Shown: positions 8,627 to 16,192 of the stretch, piece by piece | Numbering within the stretch: the first letter of the stretch is position 1 | Layout of the letters: each line of letters opens with the position of its first letter | Assembly (NCBI RefSeq): GCF_047973035.1 | Contig: NZ_JBKEBF010000043.1 | Coordinates: 143,237-207,236, forward strand | Length of the DNA: 64,000 nucleotides | Source of the DNA: Oleidesulfovibrio sp047973035 | GTDB lineage: Bacteria; Desulfobacterota; Desulfovibrionia; Desulfovibrionales; Desulfovibrionaceae | Direction: 5' to 3' | The notes under the pieces: model-generated | What the model saw: only the letters and a program-made list of their open reading frames with translations | What the model was told of the DNA's origin: nothing | Databases searched by the model: none | Program-made: the position numbers and the translations under genes

Positions 8627-9916
8627 CTACTTGTAGGTATTTACAGGCTCCATCACAGTACCTCTGGGTTTAGGCATAGCCGCCAATGCTTCAAACCGCT
8701 TTTGCAGCTCATTCAGGTCATCATTCTTATGCTGATGACAAGTCTGGCACGAGTTAGGAATATCAGGATTATTAAGCGTTTCAGAAGGCAGCAGCGGTTT
8801 AAATACATGGCTGTGAATATCACCGGACTCTGCGCTTTTCGCGATGCGCGGCATATGACAGCCGACACAGTTGGCAAACGAATGAATAGAATGCGCCATG
8901 TTACTGTTCTGCTGTTTATGACAAGTCAGACATGAGGCAGACCCGGGAGCTTTGGTCTGGAAACGCGTTGCAGGCATCCCGAGGTCGTGGACTGAATGGC
9001 AGGAAGTACAGGTGACACCTTCTCTACGATGCTCAGACTTCAGCCAGTCAATATACTGTTGGTGATGACCCTTGGAAAACTCATTGGGGTACATATGCGC
9101 CTTATCACCGGCGGCATATGAAGTGGATTCGTAATAAGGCTCGAGGGCTTTGCCGGGCGTATAGCCTACAGGCCATCCGGCGCCATCCGCCATGGTGGAC
9201 TTGCCTCTGTTATGACAACTGCCGCAAACCTGAACGGACGTGCCTCTGGGCATCTTGGCAGGGTTCAAAATAGTATTGCGTTTTTCAAAAAGTGCTGTTT
9301 TAGGCAGTGCTACGTGCCATGATCCTGCGCCATGACAACCTTCACAGCCGACACCCGGTTCCGTAAAACTACTAGCAGACATGTTTTCCATATCCAGCTT
9401 GGTACCGGTGGTATGGCAACCGCCACACTTCAACAGCCAAGGACGCTTATCCCAGTCATGTTCATGATAATTAACCCAGCGCCCGGTCTCGGTATTAAAC
9501 TGGATAGGTGAGATATATAAGATACCGTCCTTTTCAACTATATATCGCTGCTTCCACTCATTACCGATCGTAAAACGGATTTCTTCCTTTGTCGGAATAT
9601 AAATTTCACTCACCGGAAGCTTCAGCTTTCCTTTTTCTTCAAGGATCTTGAAATCGGCAAGAATCGCATCCCTGTCTATAGCCACGATGAACGCATCCTC
9701 ATTCACTCGTACATCCTGTGCCATGCGGCTATGGTTTGTAACCATCCATGAGTCATAGTGTTCTAAATGGCACTGTTTACAGGAATCTGAACCGACAAAT
9801 TCTTTAGGCTGAGATTTTAGCTTTACAATATCCACAACATTTTCTTGCGACGTACACCCTGTAAATGTCAGAATGCTAAACACGCTCACAACTATCACTG
9901 CTGCTGACTTTTTCAT
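8627..9916 (-). CDS. Octaheme c-type cytochrome lipoprotein
   Basis: This 429-residue protein begins with a lipoprotein signal whose lipobox is LTFTGC. Eight CXXCH motifs are visible in order: CKQCH, CGGCH, CEGCH, CGSCH, CTSCH, CLTCH, CVGCH and CQTCH. The motif spacing resembles the cytochrome c554/multiheme oxidoreductase superfamily. I see no variant haem motif such as CXXCK that would point to a nitrite-reductase type active site. The ATG at 9916 is preferred over in-frame GTG codons upstream because GGAG lies five bases before it. As a lipidated periplasmic octaheme protein leading an operon with a triheme anchor and cytochrome b, it may be a reductase or electron-storage module; the substrate is unknown. 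Confidence 0.88.
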   Translation of the reverse strand: MKKSAAVIVVSVFSILTFTGCTSQENVVDIVKLKSQPKEFVGSDSCKQCHLEHYDSWMVTNHSRMAQDVRVNEDAFIVAIDRDAILADFKILEEKGKLKLPVSEIYIPTKEEIRFTIGNEWKQRYIVEKDGILYISPIQFNTETGRWVNYHEHDWDKRPWLLKCGGCHTTGTKLDMENMSASSFTEPGVGCEGCHGAGSWHVALPKTALFEKRNTILNPAKMPRGTSVQVCGSCHNRGKSTMADGAGWPVGYTPGKALEPYYESTSYAAGDKAHMYPNEFSKGHHQQYIDWLKSEHRREGVTCTSCHSVHDLGMPATRFQTKAPGSASCLTCHKQQNSNMAHSIHSFANCVGCHMPRIAKSAESGDIHSHVFKPLLPSETLNNPDIPNSCQTCHQHKNDDLNELQKRFEALAAMPKPRGTVMEPVNTYK

Positions 9917-10100
9917 CACCACTCCATATTGGTAAAGTAAAATAATACACCTGCAGTATAAAATTTTTCAGCAGCATCATTATTGAGCAATTATATTATT
10001 TCTGCATACCAGTATGAGTTACTACAATGAAAATATAAAAACATCTAACGTAACAATTCAACAATTATGTAGTTTAAACTCCATCATACGTTACATAGAC

Positions 10101-10129
10101 AAAAAAAGCCGCGTCACAACAACGCGGCT
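10101..10129 (-). terminator. Terminator of gpsA
   Basis: On the minus strand GAGCCGCG pairs with CGCGGCTT and is followed by a T run, 29 bases beyond the gpsA stop. The roughly 180 AT-rich bases between it and the octaheme gene (9917-10100) must carry that operon's promoter; no clear sigma-70 or sigma-54 motif was found there. Confidence 0.88.
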
Positions 10130-10157
10130 CAACGTATCTTCAGTACTCTGATGGATA

Positions 10158-11150
10158 CTATTCTTCTTTCAGATCCCTGCTCATCAGTTCGCGCACGGCA
10201 TCTGTGGGATTTTTCCCGTTATGCAGCACATCGTACATAGCGCTTGTAATTGGCAGATCCACACCAAGCCGTTGCGCTAATGTATATACGGCTTCTGTGG
10301 TTTTCACCCCTTCCGCCACCATGCGCATGCTGCGGACAATTTCGTCAAGGCTCAAACCTTCCGCCAGCTTCAGCCCTACCTGCCGGTTTCTGGACAAATC
10401 ACCCGTGCACGTAAGCACAAGGTCGCCCATGCCGGACAACCCCATAAATGTTGAAGCCCGTGCCCCCAGAGCAACGCCGAGGCGGCTCATCTCTGCAAGG
10501 CCGCGGGTAATCAGGGCCGCCCTTGCATTATGTCCAAAGTCCAGCCCGTCCGCCAGACCTGCGGCAATGGCGATGACGTTTTTCACCGCACCGCCCAGTT
10601 CCACACCGCGGACGTCCGTGCTGGAGTATGTTCTGAACAGATTGTATGAAAACACATGCTGCAGCTTACGGCCAAGTTCTGGATTCTCGCAGCCCATGAC
10701 AACTGCCGTAGGCATATCGCGCATGACTTCCGCCGCAAAGGAAGGACCGGAAAGCATCGCAAACTGGTGCCCAGTGCCTTCCAACACCTGCTCCACCACC
10801 TGCGATACCGTGCACAGATTTTCGACCTCGATACCCTTGTTGGCACAAACAACCACAGGCGACGGCGGCAATAACGGCTTCAGACGCTGCAAAACACCGC
10901 GAAAATGCTGGCACGGCACAGCCATCAGCAAAATTGCTGCTCCGTGCAGAGCATCCGCATCATCCAGCGTTGCGCGCACACCGGAATGTAACACCACATC
11001 CGGCAGATAGTCCGGATTCGTATGTTCGGTGTTAATCCGCTGTGCCTGCTCTGCATCACGCACCAGCAGGGCCACTTCGCAATTATTGGCTGCCAGCACA
11101 TGGGCAAGGGCACTGCCCCAGCTGCCCCCTCCGGCTACGGCTATCTTCAT
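10158..11150 (-). CDS. gpsA: Glycerol-3-phosphate dehydrogenase [NAD(P)+]
   Basis: This 330-residue cytosolic enzyme makes sn-glycerol-3-phosphate from dihydroxyacetone phosphate for phospholipid synthesis. The Rossmann motif GGGSWGSALA is at residues 7-16. NKGIEV, the catalytic Lys region ELGGAVKNVIAIAAG and the substrate loop GHNARAALITRG are all present, as is the C-terminal helical domain. Length is normal for the family. It is a single-gene unit with its own terminator, divergent from the tetrapyrrole block. Confidence 0.97.
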   Translation of the reverse strand: MKIAVAGGGSWGSALAHVLAANNCEVALLVRDAEQAQRINTEHTNPDYLPDVVLHSGVRATLDDADALHGAAILLMAVPCQHFRGVLQRLKPLLPPSPVVVCANKGIEVENLCTVSQVVEQVLEGTGHQFAMLSGPSFAAEVMRDMPTAVVMGCENPELGRKLQHVFSYNLFRTYSSTDVRGVELGGAVKNVIAIAAGLADGLDFGHNARAALITRGLAEMSRLGVALGARASTFMGLSGMGDLVLTCTGDLSRNRQVGLKLAEGLSLDEIVRSMRMVAEGVKTTEAVYTLAQRLGVDLPITSAMYDVLHNGKNPTDAVRELMSRDLKEE

Positions 11151-11309
11151 AGCTATCCTTGTGGTTGTTTATTTCACACGCCGTTGTGACGCATCGCACA
11201 TGGCAATTACTGCAAACAGCCGACAGGCTCAAGTACGTATCCATGGTTGCAACAGTCGGCGCGAACAGGTATCAACGGCCTGAACCGCAACCCTATGAGA
11301 GGACGCGAG

Positions 11310-11786
11310 ATGGCTCAGACATTTACAGATACCGAACGTGCAATTCTGCGTATTGTGCAGAAAAACCTGCCCGACAGCGCAACTCCCTATGCTGACATCG
11401 CCGCTCAGGTGGGAACAGACGAACAGACCGTGCTTGATCTGCTGCGCCGCATGAAGGAAGAAGGCTCCATCCGCCGTTTCGGCGCCAGCCTGAAACACCA
11501 GAAAGCAGGCTATTCGCACAACGCCATGGTAGCATGGATTGTGGACGAAAAAACAGTGGACGAACTTGGCAAGCAAGCTGCCAAGCACCAGCTGATTTCC
11601 CACGTATACTACAGACCTTCGACAGCACCCGACTGGCCTTATACGCTGTTTACTATGATTCATGGACGCTACGAAGGCGAATATCTTGAAGTGGTGGAAG
11701 CTCTGCGCAAAGAAACAGCTCTTGACGAGTACGCGGTACTGAATAGCGTAAAAGAACTGAAAAAGACCTCCATGACCTATTTTTAG
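11310..11786 (+). CDS. ahbB: Siroheme decarboxylase subunit (AhbA/AhbB, Lrp/AsnC-like fold)
   Basis: This 158-residue protein has an N-terminal winged helix (residues 5-60, with RRMKEEGSIRRFGASL) and a C-terminal RAM-like domain, the pattern of the AhbA/AhbB/NirDLGH group. In sulfate reducers these proteins decarboxylate siroheme to 12,18-didecarboxysiroheme in the alternative haem pathway. The start at 11310 is chosen from GAGAGGA upstream. It is followed by hemL, which supports a tetrapyrrole role rather than a transcription regulator. I prefer AhbB from gene context, but AhbA versus AhbB cannot be settled by eye. Confidence 0.8.
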   Translation: MAQTFTDTERAILRIVQKNLPDSATPYADIAAQVGTDEQTVLDLLRRMKEEGSIRRFGASLKHQKAGYSHNAMVAWIVDEKTVDELGKQAAKHQLISHVYYRPSTAPDWPYTLFTMIHGRYEGEYLEVVEALRKETALDEYAVLNSVKELKKTSMTYF

Positions 11787-11843
11787 CGCGGAAGGTCAAA
11801 TCCGCAGCCCACAGGCTGCGGGCATAACGAGGATATGAATCTC

Positions 11844-13112
11844 ATGGATCGCTCTAAAAATTTATTTGAACGTGCCCAGCAGGTTATCCCCGGCGGCGTT
11901 AACAGCCCCGTGCGTGCCTGCCTGAGCGTTGAAAGTGCTCCCATTTTTGTGGAAAGCGGCAAAGGCAGCAAACTGTACAGCGTTGACGGCAAAGAATACG
12001 TCGACTTTGTTCAATCATGGGGCCCTCTGCTGCTGGGCCATGCCCACCCCGCTGTAAACAGCGCCATTGTTGATGCAGTTGCAAAAGGCTCCAGCTTCGG
12101 CGCCCCCTGCGAAGATGAAATCCGCCTTGCAGAAGCTGTCATCGACGCTGTGCCCAGCATCGAAATGGTTCGCATGGTCAGCTCCGGCACAGAGGCTACC
12201 ATGTCCGCACTTCGCCTTGCCCGCGGCTACACCGGACGTAACAAGCTGGTAAAGTTTGAAGGCTGCTACCACGGTCATGGCGATGCGTTTCTTGCCAGTG
12301 CAGGTTCCGGCGTAGCCACGCTGTCCATTCCCGGCACCCCCGGCGTACCGGATTCCGTTGTGGCAGACACCCTGCTTGCCCCCTACAACAATCTTGAGCG
12401 TGTAAAAGCCCTGTTTGCAGAACATGGCAACGACATTGCCGCCATCATTGTAGAGCCCATGGCCGGCAATATGGGTCTTGTTCAGCCCAAGGAAGGCTTC
12501 CTGCAGGGACTGCGCGAGCTGTGCGACAACCACGGCGCTCTGCTTATCTTTGACGAAGTCATCACCGGCTTCCGCCTTTCCTACGGCGGTGCGCAACAGT
12601 ACTACGGCATCACCCCCGACCTGACCACGCTGGGCAAAATTATCGGTGGCGGCATGCCCGTTGGCGCATACGGCGGCAAGCGTGAAATCATGCAGCGCAT
12701 CGCCCCCTGCGGCGATGTGTATCAGGCAGGAACTCTGGCCGGTAACCCCGTAGCCATGGCTGCAGGCATTGCCACTCTGGCAGAGCTGAAAAAAGCCGAC
12801 TACGCTGCTCTTGAAAAACGCGTGGACGCACTGGCAACCGAAATCGAAACCATTCTGAAAGGCAAAGGCGTGCCCGTAACCGTAAACCGCCTTGCCTCCA
12901 TGTTCACCATCTTCTTTACGGAAACTCCGGTGACCGACTACGAAAGCGCAAAAACCGCTGACGGTTCGCTGTACACCCGTTTCTACCAGCAGATGCGCGA
13001 ACAGGGCTTTAACATTGCCCCCTCCGGCTTTGAGTGTGCCATGGTTTCCTTTGCCCACACCGAAGAAGACTTTGAAAAATTTGTGGAAGCCGTCCGCAAC
13101 GTTACTTTCTAA
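11844..13112 (+). CDS. hemL: Glutamate-1-semialdehyde 2,1-aminomutase
   Basis: This 422-residue PLP enzyme converts glutamate-1-semialdehyde to 5-aminolevulinate, the entry to haem, siroheme and corrins. It has FERAQQVIPGGVNSPVRAC near the N-terminus, the SSGTEATMSALRLAR block, FDEVITGFR and the PLP lysine in TTLGKIIGGGMP. The ATG at 11844 stands 10 bases after GAGGA; an in-frame ATG at 11835 is only one base from that site, so the later start is preferred. It lies downstream of the siroheme decarboxylase gene and is probably co-transcribed with it. Confidence 0.97.
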   Translation: MDRSKNLFERAQQVIPGGVNSPVRACLSVESAPIFVESGKGSKLYSVDGKEYVDFVQSWGPLLLGHAHPAVNSAIVDAVAKGSSFGAPCEDEIRLAEAVIDAVPSIEMVRMVSSGTEATMSALRLARGYTGRNKLVKFEGCYHGHGDAFLASAGSGVATLSIPGTPGVPDSVVADTLLAPYNNLERVKALFAEHGNDIAAIIVEPMAGNMGLVQPKEGFLQGLRELCDNHGALLIFDEVITGFRLSYGGAQQYYGITPDLTTLGKIIGGGMPVGAYGGKREIMQRIAPCGDVYQAGTLAGNPVAMAAGIATLAELKKADYAALEKRVDALATEIETILKGKGVPVTVNRLASMFTIFFTETPVTDYESAKTADGSLYTRFYQQMREQGFNIAPSGFECAMVSFAHTEEDFEKFVEAVRNVTF

Positions 13113-13157
13113 GTCTGACGCAGCGGACTGGCTCCGCCGCAACAACAATGCTATGCT

Positions 13158-13191
13158 GCCGGAGTGCCTGTACGGCGCTCCGGCTTTTTTT
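13158..13191 (+). terminator. Terminator of the ahb-hemL unit
   Basis: GCCGGAGTGCC pairs with GGCGCTCCGGC (one internal mismatch) around a short loop and is followed by seven or more T. The following cbiG start lies about 65 bases downstream. Confidence 0.88.
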
Positions 13192-13255
13192 ACCGGTCCG
13201 CGGCGCACCTGCCGCCCCTTTTTTTGCTCTGTTTTTCTTTGCATGGATTACGGAT

Positions 13256-14581
13256 ATGCCCCAGCACGGTTCTGATAACCGCTCCGGCACGCCTGACATG
13301 ATCGCCCAAGTCCGGCCTGTCCATGAAGCAAAAGATGTAGCAACATCCGGCCGTGTCTGCGTGTATGCATTAACACCTCAGGGCATTGCGCTGGGTAGCA
13401 CACTGGCTGCCGCGCTAAACGCAGACCTGTATATACCGCAGCGGCTTGAGGAAACCTTTTCCCGCACGGAAACCGCCTCTTATCCCTCACCAACCACGCT
13501 TTTTTTCCCCCGTCTTGCCGATGCGGTGGGCGACAATTTTGCAGCTTACGATGCCCATATTTTTATTGCCGCAACCGGCATAGTAATCCGCACCATTGCA
13601 CCGCATATAAGGCGCAAAGACATCGACCCTGCCGTACTGGTTCTGGACCAGCGCGGCCGGCATGTGATCAGCCTGCTGTCCGGTCATCTGGGCGGTGCAA
13701 ATGCACTGGCCGAACGGGTGGCACGTCTGACCGGCGGTACGGCTGTCATAACCACAGCCACCGACACAGAAAACCTGCCATCCATTGACACTCTGGCTGC
13801 ACAGGCCAATCTTGCCATCGCCAATCTTTCTGCCGTGCGCCACATCAATGCTGCAATTCTGGAAGGCACACCCGTTATAGTGGATGACCCGCATAATCAT
13901 CTGAAGCTTTCAGAACAGCTGTCCGGCATCTTTATACCTTCAGGTTCTGTCATGGCAGAACACGCATCAAGGCTGCCGAGAGTATACGTAACCCTTAGTG
14001 CTTCCGCAGCTGATACTGCCGCGGAAAATCATCTGATCCTTCACCCGCGCATCCTTCACGCGGGAACAGGTTGCCGCAAGGGTGTAAGCGGAAACAAGAT
14101 TACCGCCCACCTGCTGGCGGTGCTGCAGGAGCACGATCTTCCCGCAGCGGCGCTTCGCTCATTGTCCAGCGTGGAGGCCAAGCAACATGAACAAGGTATT
14201 CTGGATTGTGCAGCAGAACTCCGCCTGCCCCTGCACTTTTATCCTGCGCATACACTGGCCGCCGTTCCGGTGCCAAATCCCTCTGACAAACCGCTGAACG
14301 CCGTGGGTACGCCTTCTGTTGCAGAAGCCGCAGCAATCACTGCTGCTACATGCTACTCGCAAGACATCTCCGATCCTCTGCCTGCGGAAAGCCGGACTGA
14401 CCAGCCTGCGCCCGATGCGCATAAAGCGGCAGCTGGCGGCTTCAGCCCAAAAGCATCTTTTTGTACGACAGCCGCCGGTGCACCACACGGTTCACCTTCA
14501 CGCAACAGCGCCATGCTTATCATCACTAAAAAAGCCGACGGCAACGTAACAGCCGCCGTGGCTCAGGAGAAAACAGACTAA
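13256..14581 (+). CDS. cbiG: Cobalt-precorrin-5A hydrolase CbiG
   Basis: This approximately 441-residue protein opens the delta-lactone of cobalt-precorrin-5A in anaerobic B12 synthesis. The N-terminal CbiG block with GIVIRTIAPHIRRKDIDPAV and SLLSGHLGGAN is clear, as is the C-terminal domain with GTGCRKGVSGNKI and VEAKQHEQGI. Between VGTPSVAEAAA and the final ITKKADGNVTAAVA there is an insert of roughly 55 residues rich in Ala, Pro and Ser, unlike the usual short junction. The ATG at 13256 is taken as start because the frame upstream, back to 13148, looks non-coding and overlaps a terminator. The stop overlaps cobJ (TAATG). Confidence 0.88.
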   Translation: MPQHGSDNRSGTPDMIAQVRPVHEAKDVATSGRVCVYALTPQGIALGSTLAAALNADLYIPQRLEETFSRTETASYPSPTTLFFPRLADAVGDNFAAYDAHIFIAATGIVIRTIAPHIRRKDIDPAVLVLDQRGRHVISLLSGHLGGANALAERVARLTGGTAVITTATDTENLPSIDTLAAQANLAIANLSAVRHINAAILEGTPVIVDDPHNHLKLSEQLSGIFIPSGSVMAEHASRLPRVYVTLSASAADTAAENHLILHPRILHAGTGCRKGVSGNKITAHLLAVLQEHDLPAAALRSLSSVEAKQHEQGILDCAAELRLPLHFYPAHTLAAVPVPNPSDKPLNAVGTPSVAEAAAITAATCYSQDISDPLPAESRTDQPAPDAHKAAAGGFSPKASFCTTAAGAPHGSPSRNSAMLIITKKADGNVTAAVAQEKTD

Positions 14582-15330
14582 TGCACCCCGCACCGTTATA
14601 TATTGTCGGCCTTGGCCCCGGAGATCCTTCTCTGCTTACGCCGCAGGCTGCAGACGCTCTGCGCGCCTCTGAAGTTATCGTAGGCTACACCAAGTATGTG
14701 GAGCTTGTGTCTGAAGACATTCTGAAAGACAGAGAAATAATTGCGACCGGCATGATGGGCGAAATGGAACGCTGCGCAAAAGCAATCGAGTCTGCGCTGT
14801 CCGGCAAAGCAACCGCTGTGGTCTGCTCCGGCGATCCCGGAATATACGCTATGGCCGGTCTGATTTACGAACTGGTAGAAGAGATGGATGCCTACCTGCC
14901 CGTACATGTCATTACGGGAGTACCGGCCCTTTCCGCCGCAGCCGCCCTGCTGGGGGCGCCGCTGATGCACGATTTTGCCAGTATAAGCTTAAGCGACCTG
15001 CTTACCCCGTGGAAAGTTATCGAAAAGCGCCTGAAAAATGCATTCGATGCAGATTTTGTTGTGGTGCTATACAATCCGCGTTCAAAAAAACGAGACTGGC
15101 AGCTGGAAAAGGCGCTGGAACTGGCCCGTGAGTACCGTACCGGCAGCACTCCTGTCGGACTGGTACGACAAGCGTACAGGCCGGAACAGGCAGTGGCAGT
15201 TGCCCCTCTTGAGACGTTTAACTCTGCGCAGGTCGACATGCTTTCCATTGTCATTATAGGCAACAGCACCACAAAAATTTTCCGCGGGCATATGGTTACG
15301 CCAAGAGGCTATATGGATAAGTACCGGTAG
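14581..15330 (+). CDS. cobJ: Precorrin-3B / cobalt-precorrin-3 C17-methyltransferase
   Basis: This 249-residue SAM-dependent tetrapyrrole methylase (CobJ/CbiH) does the C17 methylation and ring contraction of the corrin pathway. The N-terminal YIVGLGPGDPSLLTPQA, the VCSGDPGIYAMA loop and VVLYNPRSKKR are diagnostic. It is translationally coupled to cbiG by a one-base overlap. With cbiG alone next to it, most other cobalamin genes must be elsewhere. It ends before a strong terminator, separating it from cytochrome c3. Confidence 0.93.
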   Translation: MHPAPLYIVGLGPGDPSLLTPQAADALRASEVIVGYTKYVELVSEDILKDREIIATGMMGEMERCAKAIESALSGKATAVVCSGDPGIYAMAGLIYELVEEMDAYLPVHVITGVPALSAAAALLGAPLMHDFASISLSDLLTPWKVIEKRLKNAFDADFVVVLYNPRSKKRDWQLEKALELAREYRTGSTPVGLVRQAYRPEQAVAVAPLETFNSAQVDMLSIVIIGNSTTKIFRGHMVTPRGYMDKYR

Positions 15331-15381
15331 CCGCGTACAGCCTTTTGGGTATGCCCGAAACTACTGGTTACAACAATAACG

Positions 15382-15418
15382 GCCCGAAACCGCTTATGCC
15401 GCGGATTCGGGCTTTTTT
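15382..15418 (+). terminator. Terminator of cbiG-cobJ
   Basis: GCCCGAAACCGC pairs with GCGGATTCGGGC (two internal mismatches) and is followed by six T. Confidence 0.88.
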
Positions 15419-15498
15419 GTGTCCACTTCGGCAATTTTCTAATTTTGTACAAAAAACCTGTAATTCCGCACAACCGTGCAGTCATAAAGAGCATGCAT

Positions 15499-15529
15499 GT
15501 GAAAAAACTGGCGTGTTACTTTTTTTCAC
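15499..15529. repeat. Inverted repeat upstream of cytochrome c3 promoter
   Basis: Perfect nine-base arms GTGAAAAAA and TTTTTTCAC are separated by 13 bases, 33 bases before the -35 box. It could be an operator or an A/T-rich upstream element; its role is unknown. Confidence 0.45.
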
Positions 15530-15561
15530 GCGTTGTAGAGGTCGATAACCCGCTGTCCTGC

Positions 15562-15590
15562 TTGACAGAGAAGGGCTGTAGCTCTAAGAT
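15562..15590 (+). promoter_or_regulatory. Sigma-70-type promoter of cytochrome c3
   Basis: A perfect -35 box TTGACA (15562-15567) and a near-consensus -10 box TAAGAT (15585-15590) are separated by exactly 17 bases, with the gene start 45 bases downstream. It is the best sigma-70 promoter seen in the window and fits a highly expressed cytochrome. Confidence 0.8.
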
Positions 15591-15634
15591 TGCGTGAATT
15601 ATTTAACATACCTTGTGAAGGAGGTATCACAGTT

Positions 15635-16027
15635 ATGAGGAAATCTCTGTTCGCCGTTATGGTGCTGGCGCTGGTAGCTGCTTTTTCGCTGCCCGTCATC
15701 GCTGCGGACGCTCCTGCTGATGGTTTGAAGATGGAACAAACCAAAATGCCGGTTATCTTCAACCATTCCGCCCACGCCGACTACAAGTGTGTTGACTGTC
15801 ACCACCTTGTTGACGGTAAAGAATCTTTTGCCAAATGCTCCACTGCCGGCTGCCATGACAACTTTGATAAGAAGGACAAGTCTGTTCATTCTTACTACAA
15901 GATCATGCACGACAGAAAAGCTGCCGACGTTCCCACCTGTATTTCTTGCCACAACGAAGTAGCAGGTAAGGACAAGGACAAGAAGAAAGAGCTGACCGGC
16001 TGCAAAAAATCCAAGTGCCATCCCTAA
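15635..16027 (+). CDS. cycA: Type I tetraheme cytochrome c3
   Basis: This is a 130-residue precursor with a signal peptide cleaved near VIAADAPA. The mature protein has four haem sites in the classic type I order: CVDCH, CSTAGCH (CX4CH), CISCH and CKKSKCH (CX4CH). His residues such as FNHSAH give the distal axial ligands. Cytochrome c3 is the periplasmic electron partner of hydrogenases and transmembrane complexes in sulfate reducers. The start is fixed by AAGGAGG ten bases upstream of ATG; the open frame extends upstream of this but is not coding. It is a monocistronic unit with strong promoter and terminator. Confidence 0.97.
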   Translation: MRKSLFAVMVLALVAAFSLPVIAADAPADGLKMEQTKMPVIFNHSAHADYKCVDCHHLVDGKESFAKCSTAGCHDNFDKKDKSVHSYYKIMHDRKAADVPTCISCHNEVAGKDKDKKKELTGCKKSKCHP

Positions 16028-16051
16028 GCGTTGGTTCGGATTTGCTTGTTC

Positions 16052-16082
16052 GAGGCCGCCCTTTCGGGCGGCCTCTTGCTTT
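16052..16082 (+). terminator. Terminator of cytochrome c3
   Basis: A ten-base stem GAGGCCGCCC/GGGCGGCCTC with a short loop is followed by a T-rich tail. Confidence 0.85.
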
Positions 16083-16192
16083 ACAAGCCGATATATGCTT
16101 ATCTTTTTAACGATGCAGTTTGTTATCCGTTCCGCCTCCGGCATATCACTGCTGCCGGACGGTTGCCCTCAACCATAGCGTGAAGGTATGCC

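Noticed and set aside
13148..13255. Extended N-terminus of CbiG from the upstream in-frame start
   Set aside because: It overlaps the hemL terminator and reads as a Phe/Ala/Pro-rich string without family similarity.
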